From positions 446,001 through 510,000 of the forward strand of contig JAUJYZ010001545.1 in NCBI GenBank assembly GCA_033675265.1: 64,000 nucleotides of DNA, given 5' to 3'. The translations under genes were made by a program, and so were the position numbers. Shown one piece after another: positions 1 through 11,900 of the stretch. Each line of letters starts with the position of its first letter. Position 1 is the stretch's first letter. The notes below the pieces were generated by a model. It worked only from the letters and a program-made list of their open reading frames with translations. It was not told the DNA's origin and searched no databases. The stretch is from Actinostola sp. cb2023 (taxonomy: Eukaryota; Cnidaria; Anthozoa; Actiniaria; Actinostolidae).

Positions 1-343
1 TTTGAAAAGGCGTCCGTTTAGTCATTACGTGTTTAGCGGAGAGTTGACTTTACGAACATTTGAAGATCCTCTAGATCGAAAATTATAGGAAATTAGTATC
101 GTAGCGGCAATTTGGAAAATGGAAAAATTATTAGACTGCCAAAATTGGAATTAAATTGCAGTCACGAATTCAATTATTTCAATTTTAGTCCTGTACTGTT
201 AATTATATATTGCATTGATAGATTTTCTTACGAAAAGTCCATACGAAAACTATCCAAATTAATCTTTAATTTGGACAGTCTGAAAAATATGAAAATAATA
301 CCATAGGGCTTGTATGGGATTATAGATAGATGATATAATTAGT

Positions 344-463
344 AATGGTAATAGAACTGAGTGGAGTGTCCAATTTGGTCTGAAATCATACGAGTGATTA
401 AAAATTTGTTAATCACGAGTATGATTTCAGACCAAAATTGCACTCCACTCAGTTCTATTACCA
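344..463. repeat. Foldback (MITE-like) element
   Basis: The left arm (about 344-400) and right arm (about 410-463) are near-perfect reverse complements separated by about 10 bases. The arms begin with GGTAATAGAACTGAGTGG and its complement. There is no coding capacity. The outer flank is AATTA-rich, so target-site duplication cannot be assigned with confidence. Confidence 0.75.
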
Positions 464-984
464 ATTAATTATATTCATTTTGAAATCTTTTCAAATGTAC
501 TCGTTATATTAGGTGGTAAGTTGCAATACTGATAAGAATAATTTTGATGCCTGAAATACAACTCTTTCATTCTAAATTACAAATTACTTTTTATGAAGAA
601 TCGTTTGAATTTAATAAAATTAGAGTTTCTGTGCGAAAATTAAAAAAAAACAAAATTCCTGTGCAATTTTAATTAAAATGATCCAAAATAGTGCAATTAA
701 TGATTTAATCGCACCATTTTTAGCCAATCAGATTGCAGGATTTACTAGTGATTTCAAAATGAATATGATTACTAATGAAATTGTTGAATTTGTTATTCTA
801 TAGAGGGTAAAATATATAACACTTACTGTTATTGGTTTATCCGAAGAGTTGATTTAGCCAATCAAGACACTCGTTATTCATGATATGCAAGTAAACCAAT
901 CAAATTGTCTGTACTATTGCCATATTTAATTTAACCAATAAACATGCTCGTATTATTTGCCGCTAGTATTTGAATATTCGACAA

Positions 985-1060
985 GACTCGCAAGAGCGCG
1001 GCAAAACCGATTGGTATTTGTCGACATTTTACAGGGTTTTTTGCCCTTGTTTTCTTCAGA
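985..1060 (+). promoter_or_regulatory. Candidate proximal promoter of the CENP-E-like gene
   Basis: A GCGCGGCAAAA stretch (about 995-1005), loosely E2F-like, is followed by an inverted CCAAT box (ATTGG, about 1010) within 70 bases of the start codon. CCAAT and E2F-type sites are usual in cell-cycle promoters. Assignment here is inference from motif matching only. Confidence 0.25.
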
Positions 1061-4000
1061 ATGGCTACAGATTCAATCGAAGTGGCCATTAGGGTTAGAC
1101 CGTTGATACGAAGGTAAGTTTTGTGTAATCAGATGTCAAGTAATCGTTCAAAAGACGAAGAAAACTTGGATGTCTTCGATCAAGTTGCTTGGCTCCGTCC
1201 AACTGAAATGTTGGAAGATTATCGAGAATTATACAAAATAAATTAATACATCCCAAAACTGTTTATTCTTTCCGCATAAAGCTTATAAAACGCTTTTATT
1301 GGGTTTCTGAGGCATACGTGTCATTTCCTATCTGAAGAGTGAAGAGATCGTACAGAGATCATGTTATTCATGTAAGTCTTACTATAATCGCAGTCCAACC
1401 GATCAATAATGTTATTTTTCCAGAGAAAAAGATGCTTCCCAGAAAAAGAATTGGCGAATCCACGAAAACAGTATTTGTCAAATGGTGAATGGAAAGCCTT
1501 TGCCGACATCCCACTACACTTTTGGTAGGATATTATTAAACTACAAGTACTAATGTAGAACTTTATGTATCGAAGTATTTCAAAGTATAAAATGCGCCAT
1601 GCAGTTGCTTAGCTTCACAACCCTGCCAGTTGGATGTCTGGCTTAGAGACAGTCCAATTAGATTGTTGTTTCTATTGCAGATCATGTATTTGATGAATTA
1701 GCAGTAACAAAAGATATTTATGAACGTTTTGCTCAGCCAAAGATTATGTCTGCTTTGCTGGGATTTAATGGTGGGTATATTTATCAAATAGAACAGCTTC
1801 AACCGTGCTCCATTCAGTAATAAAGCACACAGGAAGTGACGAGAGCACGAAAGAAGTGTAGGTACGGCTCATGGTTTCTCCCTACTTCTTGAGTGCTCTC
1901 GGCACTTCCTAAGTTATAATAATAATATTAAAGTGATTTAATAATAATAATAATAAGTGCTTTATTACTGAACGGAGCACGGTTGAAGCTGCTCTATTTA
2001 TAGAAACTATGGAGTTTTGATAAAAAAGAACAAGAATGGCAAGAAATTTGAGGATTCTGTTGTGTTTTTTAATTAAATTTTAGCAAGTGAAGTGCACACG
2101 CTACTGACACCAGTTACGCCATCGAGCGTGCACTGGGTTTGTTTTCTTCTGAAGTTTGGTCTTTTTCCTATACAAACCAAACAGCCGAAAAATAGCGTCA
2201 TCAAACTGTGCTGCGTTCTCTGATAAAGCACAGTTTACAGCTAATCAGAGTGCGTGGATTGACTTGACTATATAATAAATTCTACAAATGAAGGGGTTTG
2301 TCCAAGAATAGTGTAAGTATAGCTTGTGATCAAACTTCAAATTCTCCTTTGGAAAAGAAATTAGAATTTGACCAGAGATCATGTACATTGTTCTTGAACA
2401 GAACTCTTCACATATACTGTGCATTGTACAAGTTCTCAGTGGAATCTAATAACCATCATCTGTCCAGACAAACGTAGCCACTTGAAGGGCTCCGTGCAAG
2501 AACAACGTAAGTGGTCTCTGATTACAATCTAAATTCTCCTCGAGATTCTTTGAATTTCAAAGGAGAATTTGGGTTTTGATCACAAGTCACTTACTCCGTT
2601 CTTGCAGGGACCCCTTCACTTGTTCTGACTATAAACTTTGCAAATTTGTATGTGTCAGCTTCTACAAAAATGTCACCATTACATGCCTGCAATCTAACCC
2701 TGAGAACCCCACATAACATGGTGCTCAATTCTCTGGTATGTGCATGCATTTATGAACTCAAATGTACATGTAACTGCATGTGTTTTATATTTTTTGCCAG
2801 CAACCATATTTGCATATGGCCAGACATCATCAGGAAAAACCCACACGATGATGGGAGACAGACACAGTCCTGGCATCATCCCACATGTGATCAATGACAT
2901 ATTTGAGTATATGAATGAGGTACGTGTGTACATAGAGTATAGATCCATTTCCTTATGAGTGGGAAACCTAGTCGTAATGGAGTTATGGTCACAGTACGGA
3001 ATCTAGGACATCTGTTAAACCCAGTGCGTAAAACCATTGCTCAACCAATCAGAATGCTTGGATACGGCACCTACCGCATGGCATCGGCATTGCATGAACG
3101 TCAATGCACGTAGGGCACGAACCATACAGCAACTACATGTACTCATACGAAAACGACTCTGTACTTACTGCATTGTAGAGTAATTCCTGATACAATTTTT
3201 GTACATTGTACATGTAACCTAGAGAAGTTTGTTTTGTACAGGATTATACCAGAGAATATTTACTTGTTGTGACTTACATGGAGATTTATAATGAGGTCAG
3301 TATTTTAAAGTTCATACACACTACTCTTCAATGTACAGAACATGTATGATGAATCTTTAGAAATGTTTATTTAATGATTATTTTGCAGAATATCACAGAT
3401 TTGCTGAATCCCAGCAATAAAAATCTAAAAATCCACGAGAACTCTAAGGTACTTCATACATCAACATATTTTATAAATAAATACTACATGTTATGTATAA
3501 TAAATTATTATTTGGTTGTACAGTAGAATCCTGCTAACTCGAACTCCCAAGGCAAATGAAAAATGGTTCGAGTTAGCGGGGAGTTCGAGTTATAACCAAG
3601 TTCAAGTTAGCGGGATTTTACTGTACACGTACACTGTTTGTTTATTATTATTGTACGTACAAAAATGTACGTACCGTGACATGTGTGAATATCACAGTTC
3701 TCTGCAGCTGGTCTGTAACTTTGAACAGACAGACAATTCTTGCAGACCTTGACATACAGCTGTACATGTACAAGGCATGCTTCACCAGTATAGGGAGTTC
3801 GCAAAATAGAGGGTTTGCATGATCACGTATCGGCAGCCATGACAGGGGGCAGGATAAAGGAATACCTTTCCCTTAAGGAATTGAATTATTTCTCATGTAA
3901 AATGATTTTATTGTTCCTGCTCCCTGTCATGGCAGACGGCAAGTGATCATGCAAACCCTCTATTGCACTGGCCGGTGCCATCTGCTATTTAGAAGTTACC

Positions 4001-7000
4001 CTGACCCATGTATGCATGTACATACCAGTATATACAATGTATGTTTTACAGGGCCACTGGGTTATTACATGTAGTTGTTCATACTGTCATTTAGCCGCTT
4101 ATGTACGTAATGTCATTGAAATGTACTTACAAAATGTTAAGCCATGTGGTCGCTTACGAGAGGTGGTCACTTACGAGAGGTGGTCACTTACGGGAGGTGG
4201 TCACTTACGGGAGGTGGTCGCTTACGAGAGGTGGTCGCTTACGGGAGGTGGTCGCTTACGAGAGGTGGTCACTTACGAGAGGTGGTCACTTACGGGAGGT
4301 GGTCACTTACGGGAGGTGGTTACGGGAGGTGGTCGCTTACGAGAGGTGGTCGCTTACGGGAGGTGGTCGCTTACGGGAGGTGGTCACTTACGAGAGGTGG
4401 TCACTTACGGGAGGTGGTCGCTTACGGGAGGTGGTCGCTTACGAGAGGTGGTCGCTTACGAGAGGTGGTCGCTTACGGGAGGTGGTCACTTATGAGAGGT
4501 GGTCACTTACTAGAGGTGGTCACTTACGAGGGGTGGTCGCTTACGAGAGGTGGTCGCTTACGGGAGGTGGTCGCTTACGAGAGGTGGTCACTTACTAGAG
4601 GTGGTCACTTACGAGAGGTGGTCACTTATGAGAGGTGGTCGCTTACGAGAGGTGGTCGCATACGAGAGGTGGTCGCTTACGAGAGGTGGTCGTTTACGAG
4701 AGGTGGTTGCTTACGGGAGGTGGTCGCTTACGGGAGGTGGTCGCTTACGAGAGGTTCCAACTATAGTCATTTGACTTACAAATGTAATTGGAAACTTTTG
4801 ATACTTTGGAAAACTTGTCACTTAGGAGCGGTGGTCGCTTAGTGGTCGCAAACGCAGGTTCAACTGTCATAACTAAATAAATGATTGATCTTATTTCAGA
4901 AAGAGGTATTTGTAGGTGAGGTCACCCAACAACCTGTCAGTGGCTCAAGCCAAGTATTTGGATTGATGTCTGAAGGTGAAAGTAAGTATTATATGCCTCC
5001 AATAAAGTGTTCACCTGTGATTAATTAATATAGTGTGTTTAAAGCCACCTAGTAACCATGGCAACACAATGAAAAAAAGACAACTTTGCACATTTCAGCC
5101 ATCAAAAAAGCAGTGATACCGTATTTCCTCGATTAAGTGCCCTGGGCGCTTATTTCAAATTTTGTGGCCAAGGGGGGCACTTAAACGAGGGAGGGCGATT
5201 AATCGAGGGGGGGTGCTTAATATAAAAACGTGATTTGAACTCAGAAACATAACTTCAATATGGTAAAATACATATAGGAACATGCCGTAACTTTGTAATA
5301 AAATGCAAGTTGTATACCATATTCTGTAATCTCTTACTACTGTACCATATTTCTTGGGGGAGGGCAGGGGGGCGCTTAATCGAGGGGGGCATTTATTTCA
5401 AATTTTGAGGGCAAGGGGGGCGCTTATGATCGAGGGAGGGCGCTTAATCGAGGAAATACGGTATATTGAATTAAGCTTTGGCTTCTGTACATTGTATGTA
5501 TGCATGTTACCCAGTTTTGACCCTCAAGTGGCTTCCACAGCCAAATTTTCTCGTAGGACGTCCTGTTCAAATACCTTTTTCTTGCCTTCTCAGAAAATCG
5601 TCACTTTGGAGAGACCAACATGAATGAGAAAAGTAGTCGTTCCCACACCATATTCTGCATTGTGAGTATTGAGCAGTCTTTACTCCACATTTTTTTGATG
5701 TACTGTACTGTTTTATTTCACTACAGCTCTGTATGTACATTGTACATTTAAATATATACAATGAACAGTGTACTGACATTACACGCACATAGTACATGTA
5801 TTTGGTTTGTAAATACAGCACTTGTACATTACACATACTACAATTGTATTTTTTAGTAGTTTTTTTGGTTTTGTGCATAATAATGCATGCGTTAACCAAA
5901 CTGTGGTGTCATTTGATTGACAGCATATTGAGAGTCGTGAGAGAGCTGTTTCTGGTGACGAAAGCATGGAATCAGATGAAAGAAAAGAAGAAGAAGAAGA
6001 TATTGGTGCAGTGCGGGTATCAAAGTTGGTAGGTAACCATGATTGTCTGATAATCACTCCAGACAATTTCACTATCTCCATTTCTGTGATTTTAATTCTA
6101 GTGACGTAAATATACATTTGTATATACACCCTGGTTACATGCAGGAATAAAATCTCTTGTAACATGTAGGGAAAAAGTACTAAATTTACTAATGTTTCTT
6201 GAAAACATTAGTACTTCGTTGGAGTAACAAAGTTTACTCTGATGAAGGACTAGCATCTAAAAGTCAGTACATTTACAATGTAGTTCCTTTATTCACAGTG
6301 TTAAATACTTGTTTTACATGTCATTGTGAATAATATGTTTTTAGAATTTGGTTGATCTTGCTGGATCTGAAAGAGTTTCATCAACTGGTGCAGAGGGTCA
6401 AAGACTCAAAGAAGGAGCACACATTAATAAAAGTCTATTTACTCTTGGCTCTGTCATAGCCAAACTCAGTGAAGGGGAGAGGTAAATGTCATAAAATTAT
6501 TGAATAAAATACTATACACTACTATACATGTGTACAGTACATGCCATATACAATATACAGTTGAACCTCTGCTAATAGACACCTCTCATACAGTAAGTGA
6601 ACACATACCAAAGATCCTGAACAGTCTTTCTCCTCGAATAGAGACTTTCTCATACAGTAAGTGAACACTACCTCAACACCTCCTGTAAGCAGACAGTCCA
6701 TTTCTCCTGTAAAAGCATTTATTTCCATAAGCAGACACCTCCTGTAAGCAGACACCTCCCATAAGCAGACACCTCCTGTAAGCAGACACCTCCCATAAGC
6801 AGACACCTCCATAAGCAGACACCTCCCATAAGCAGACACCTCCCATAAGCAGATACCTCCTGTAAGCAGACACCTCCCATAAGCAGACACCTCCCATAAG
6901 CAGACACCTCCTGTAAGCAGACACCTCCTGTAAGCAGACACCTGCTGTAAGCAGACACCTCCCATAAGCAGACACCTCCCATAAGCAGACACCTCCCATG

Positions 7001-8955
7001 AGCAGACACCTCCTGTAAGCAGACACCTCCCATAAGCAGACACCTCCCGTAACAGACCTCCTGTAAGCAGACACCTCCTGTAAGCAGACACCTGTAAGCA
7101 GACACCTCCCATAAGCAGACACCTCCCATAAGCAGACACCTCCTGTAAGCAGATACCTCATGTAAGCAGCTCCCAAAGCAGACACCTCCTGTAAGCAGAC
7201 ACCTGCTGTAAGCAGCAGACACCTCCTGTAAGCAGACACCTCCTGTAAGCAGACACCTCCTGTAAGCAGACACCTCCTGTAAGCAGACACCTCCTGTAAG
7301 CAGACACCTCCTGTAAGCAGACACCTGTAAGCAGACACCTCCCATGTATTGTATTGTACCTGTAAGCAGACACCTCCTGTAAGCAGACACCTCCTGTAAG
7401 CAGACACCTTCCATAAGACACCTGTAAGCAGACACCTCCTGTAAGCAGACACCTCCTGTAAGCAGACACCTCCTGTAAGCAGACACCTCCTGTAAGCAGG
7501 CACCTCCTGTAAGCAGACATCTCCCATAAGTATTGTATTGTACCTGTAAGCAGACACCTCCTGTAAGCATACACCTACACAATGTACCAATGTATGCTTG
7601 GCAGGGATGTACATAAGCAGCCACACCTCCTGTAAGCAGACACCTCCCATTAGCAGAAATGTGGAACCCGAGTCCTCTAAACTAAGTCTTTAAAACACGT
7701 TCTGCTGTAAGCAGACACCTCCCATGTAAGCAGACACCTCCCATAAGCAGACACCTTCCATAAGCAGACACCTCCTGTAAGCAGACACCTCCTGTAAGCA
7801 GACACCAACGTTTCTGGCAGGATACTCGTACACGGCTTTTGCTACTTCTCAACCCTACATGTACAATGTCTAGATCTATAGCTACCATTGGCCCTTGGTC
7901 CCAATGGTGTCTGGTTACTGGGGTGCTGTTACAAGTATGTATTCAAAAGAGTATCTGACATTACTGTTGTCTTAATTATCTTGACAGTTTTATTCCTTTC
8001 CGTGACTCCAAACTGACAAGAATCCTGCAGAGTTCTCTTGGTGGTAATGCTAAGACAGCCATCTTGTGCACTGTTACTCCGGTCTCTGTAGAAGAGACTA
8101 TCAGTACCTTGAAGGTTGGTATTGAATTGTTGTATGTACTTTTCCTTCAGAGATTGGACATGCATGTGTATGTACATGCTATTTTCATCCTTCAGAGATT
8201 GGACATGCATGTGAAGGGCAGCAGCTGCTACTTTCATGCTCGCTAGAGATTGGGTCATACACTGTAGGCCTGTGAAGGGTAGTTGCTGTTACTTTCATGC
8301 TCGCTAGAGATTGGGAACCTGTGAAGGGTAGTTGCTGTTACTTTCATGTTCATGCTCGCTGTGAAGAGATTGCTGGTCACTAGAGATTGGGTCATAGGCC
8401 TGAAGAGGCTGTACTTTCATGTACTGCATAGGCCTGAAGGGCTGTACATGTACTGCTACATTCACACTTGCTAAAGATTGGATAGCTTGTTTTTCTATAT
8501 TTCCCATCCTTGATGATTTAAGCCAATCAAATCTGAGTATGACGTGCGCCTGAAGGCCTCTGATTTTTCTTCGGAGGCCCTGAGAACAAGGATGTATATT
8601 ATTATGCTATGAAATTTGATTTCCAATGTTATATTTAAGGAATGGTCTTGAAACGCTTAGCGTGCGTCCATCATCGTTATGGAGCACGCGGGAATTTGGG
8701 AGAGCACGAGAGAAGCATAAGAGATGCTCGAGGCGTAGACGACCATTTCTTTGATTTCAGAGCGTGCGCTATGGTGATGATGTGAGTGTGTGTCTGTAGC
8801 CGTAGCGTGTGTCCGTGGGCTTACGGACACACGCTAACCAACCAATCAGAGAGTGTGTTATATCATAGTTATGTTATAATACTTCATCATTCGTGTTTTT
8901 TTTACAGTTTGCAAGCAGAGCAAAAACCATCAAGAACTGTCCTCTTGTCAATGAG
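1061..8955 (+). CDS. CENPE: CENP-E motor domain (exons 1-12, residues 1-348)
   Basis: The kinesin ATPase/microtubule-binding head. The start codon at 1061 gives [15 protein letters not shown], the expected first beta strand (VRVRP). Visible motifs are the P-loop GQTSSGKT (residues about 88-95, exon 4), switch I NEKSSRSH (about 197-204, exon 8), switch II DLAGSER (about 248-254, exon 10), and the [19 protein letters not shown] block in exon 11. [16 protein letters not shown] (exon 12) leads into the neck. Oddity: the glycine usually seen before TIFAYGQ is alanine, created across the exon 3/4 junction. Exon 9 carries an acidic Glu-rich loop (about residues 225-238). All catalytic motifs look intact. 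Confidence 0.93.
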
Positions 8956-11900
8956 GTAGTCATATAATGATAATTAATAATTTATTATTATTGTTAATTG
9001 AATGGGTCCCTGCTAGAACGGAGTAAGTGACTTATGATCATAACCCAAATTCTCCTTTGAAATTCAAAGAATCTCGAGGAGAATTCAGATTTTGATCAGA
9101 GATCACTTACGTTGTTCTTGCATGGAGCCCTTCAATTGCACTGGATTAATTATTATTATCGAATTCATGAATAATTAATGAGGGAAATACAATAGAAATC
9201 ATAAGCGTAGCAGACATCTGTAAATCGGATACAGAATCGTCCTCATTTGCATTCAGCTTTAACTTGGATTTTCTCGGCCAAACTTTTTCCTATCATCCAA
9301 ATTATAGTAAAATATCCAGTTATACATCGTTGGATTCGATAAGTAATTAGCAATATTATTGGACAAGGTTGAGCAAAATATTGTGATTTGTCAGTGGCGA
9401 GTAGGCATCGGCATCGGCAAATAATTATCTGCTCGCCACTGACAAATCACGATATTTTGCTCAACCGAGTTCAATAATTGTTTTATCATTCACGTTATTT
9501 TCTCTCACCTAAAGCAACAACTCTGGAAAAATCGAGTTACCATTGTCGAGTAGAATGAAAACACTTATTCGCAGGAAGTTATCTGCAGTGACGTAGTCGT
9601 CTCTCGACCAATGAAAATCACGAAGAAAATAATGTGAATGATAATATACAATATTCGCGTCCGATGTGTATGAGATTTACAAACTCAAGCCGTAGTAAAT
9701 CCCATACAGATCGGCCGCTCATATTGTATATAGTACTTATTATATGATCTTTCAACAGGTTCTTGATGATGGAGCTATGCTTAAGAGGATGAAAAAAGAA
9801 ATCCGAGACTTAAAGAAACAGCTTGACAAGGTACATGTACATGTACATGTAATTTGATGCAGCATGTGTTATAAACATTATTCATACCTCAAAGAAAATT
9901 CATTAGATTCGGGTTTATTGTACATTGTATATATACTACTTATTTATAATGTATTTTATATAATTTTTATTAGAATTTTTATTAGAAATAGAAAAATCAA
10001 CGCTATACGACGTTTCGATGTCGCAGACATCATTATCAAGTGAAATTATAATTATTACTATAAACGTTTTTACATCTGTAGTGATAGGGCAACCTATACT
10101 GATTAAAGGATTTAGATTTAGATTTAGCAGTTATATTTAGTACTGCACTCCCATGGCATGCATGGGACAAACTCTTACTGTCCAGCTCAGAGAGCTTAAG
10201 GTGTCCACTTTATGTGACCTGACACTAGACTTCATGTATTATTTTTTCAGATGCAAGATAACACTTGCTTCTCAGAGTTGCAAAGTGAAAAAGAAAAGGT
10301 ATGTACATTGTATTAGATAAATGGAATTATTTAATTTGAATCCTTTTCAATTCATTTTTTTTCCATTTTTTTACTCTTTCAGTACCAAAAGCAGCTTGGA
10401 GAACAACAGGTAGGTCACATGACAAAGAGACACAGAAATGACCTGATAAATGAAGTATTTTTTTCTGCATTGTCTCAGTGGCTGTACATTCACCACATTA
10501 GGAGTCTAATTGTAAAAGTATTCATTCAGTCATGTACATGTAAACATTGAAATGTTTGTAGAACACACATGTACATGTAACTTGCATGCATTTAAAATAT
10601 ATGATCAATACTGTACATGTACTGATGTACATCAGGGCTGATTAAACATTTGTTTGTTTTGCAGGATAAATATGAACAGAAGATTCATGCTCTCACCACT
10701 TCATTCTTCACTCCGGCACGTTTAAATGAAACTATATCTTTTAATACTAGCACTGCTAAAAGCAAGAGTTCAAAGGTATCATGACAACATGTTGTACAGT
10801 AGTTTCACATTTAATTACTTTTGATAAGCGGGTTATGAATTAAGTTCATCTGGAAGTTCCAAAGTTTGCCTTGAACTTTGGAACATACATTTGTACATGT
10901 AACTTCAAACTTGCCCTCCTAAGTTCTTCGCTCAGGAAGGTTCAACTTTATGTAATCTTTCACTCTTCAGAGGAGCCAAAGGAGAGAGACTTGGTGTCCT
11001 GGCGCCATCTTGTTGAAGAACCCTCTTGCAGCTTCTGCTGAAGTAACACAGACAGTGTTTGCTAAGGATGATAATTCATTAAGGACTATAAGTGAAGAAA
11101 CAGAAGACAATACATGTATCATGGATATCAAGTCACCTGTAAGTTGCTTTGTAGTGATATCTGTAATTATCATTCATATTATTTTCTCTGGGATTTTCAT
11201 TGGTCGAGAGACAACTACAATGTACATCAAAATTAATTCGTTCTCCTTGACAATGGCAGCTTGGCATTTTCCAGAGTTGTTGTTTGGGTGAGAGAAAATA
11301 ATGTCAATGATAAAACAATAATTATTGAACTCTGTTTTTTGCAAAATATCATGATTTGTCAGTGTCTCGCAATGGTTTATATCATTATTATTATATTATA
11401 AAATATTACTATTATTATTATTATTTTGTAAAGAAATCAAATGAGCAGATGCTTTCCATTTGTTTGAAAAACCGGTAATTTCGGTTGGGAATTAAATGGT
11501 ATGGTTAATTTTCCGGAAATTCAAACCGAAACATCGGTACAAGCTTTCGAGGTTGTCCACTATTCCGGTTGGAACGAACCAACTGGAAATTTCTGAACCA
11601 TTTGATGGAATCGCTCGGTTCCAGTTCTCTCAGGGATCCCACAGAATAAATTCCAAATCCAAACCGCATCAAAGCATTAATGGTAAGCTCCCATTCCATC
11701 TGGTTTGCTACGTGAGTGGAAAAGTTCTTACCATTATGCATCGGTCACCCAAACCGAATGTTTTGAACAAATGGAAAGCACCCTAAATATTCAAAGTTAT
11801 TTTAGCATGGGTAAGTTGTTGATTTAAATTAGGGTTTTCCCACTTGATATGTATGGCTTCTTTTAGCTATTATTTATAAATGAATATTATTATTATTATT

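Larger units (their letters stand above)
1..1060. other. 5' flank of the CENP-E-like gene, no gene seen
   Basis: AT-rich DNA with only short chance reading frames. It contains one foldback element (344-463) and otherwise no recognisable coding exon. The last 60 bases before the kinesin start are T-rich and contain two AG acceptor-like sites (ACAG near 1034 and TTCAG ending at 1059), so the 5' UTR may itself be spliced. Confidence 0.5.

Noticed and set aside
4016..4842. Arg/Trp/Gly-rich frames in all plus frames
   Set aside because: 17-bp minisatellite artefact in CENP-E intron 6.
4141..7806. Regularly spaced short repeats, considered as CRISPR arrays
   Set aside because: Units are contiguous without unique spacers, and the genome is eukaryotic.
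6522..7888. Cys/Leu/Gly/Val-rich antisense frames up to 325 residues
   Set aside because: 17-bp minisatellite artefact in CENP-E intron 10.
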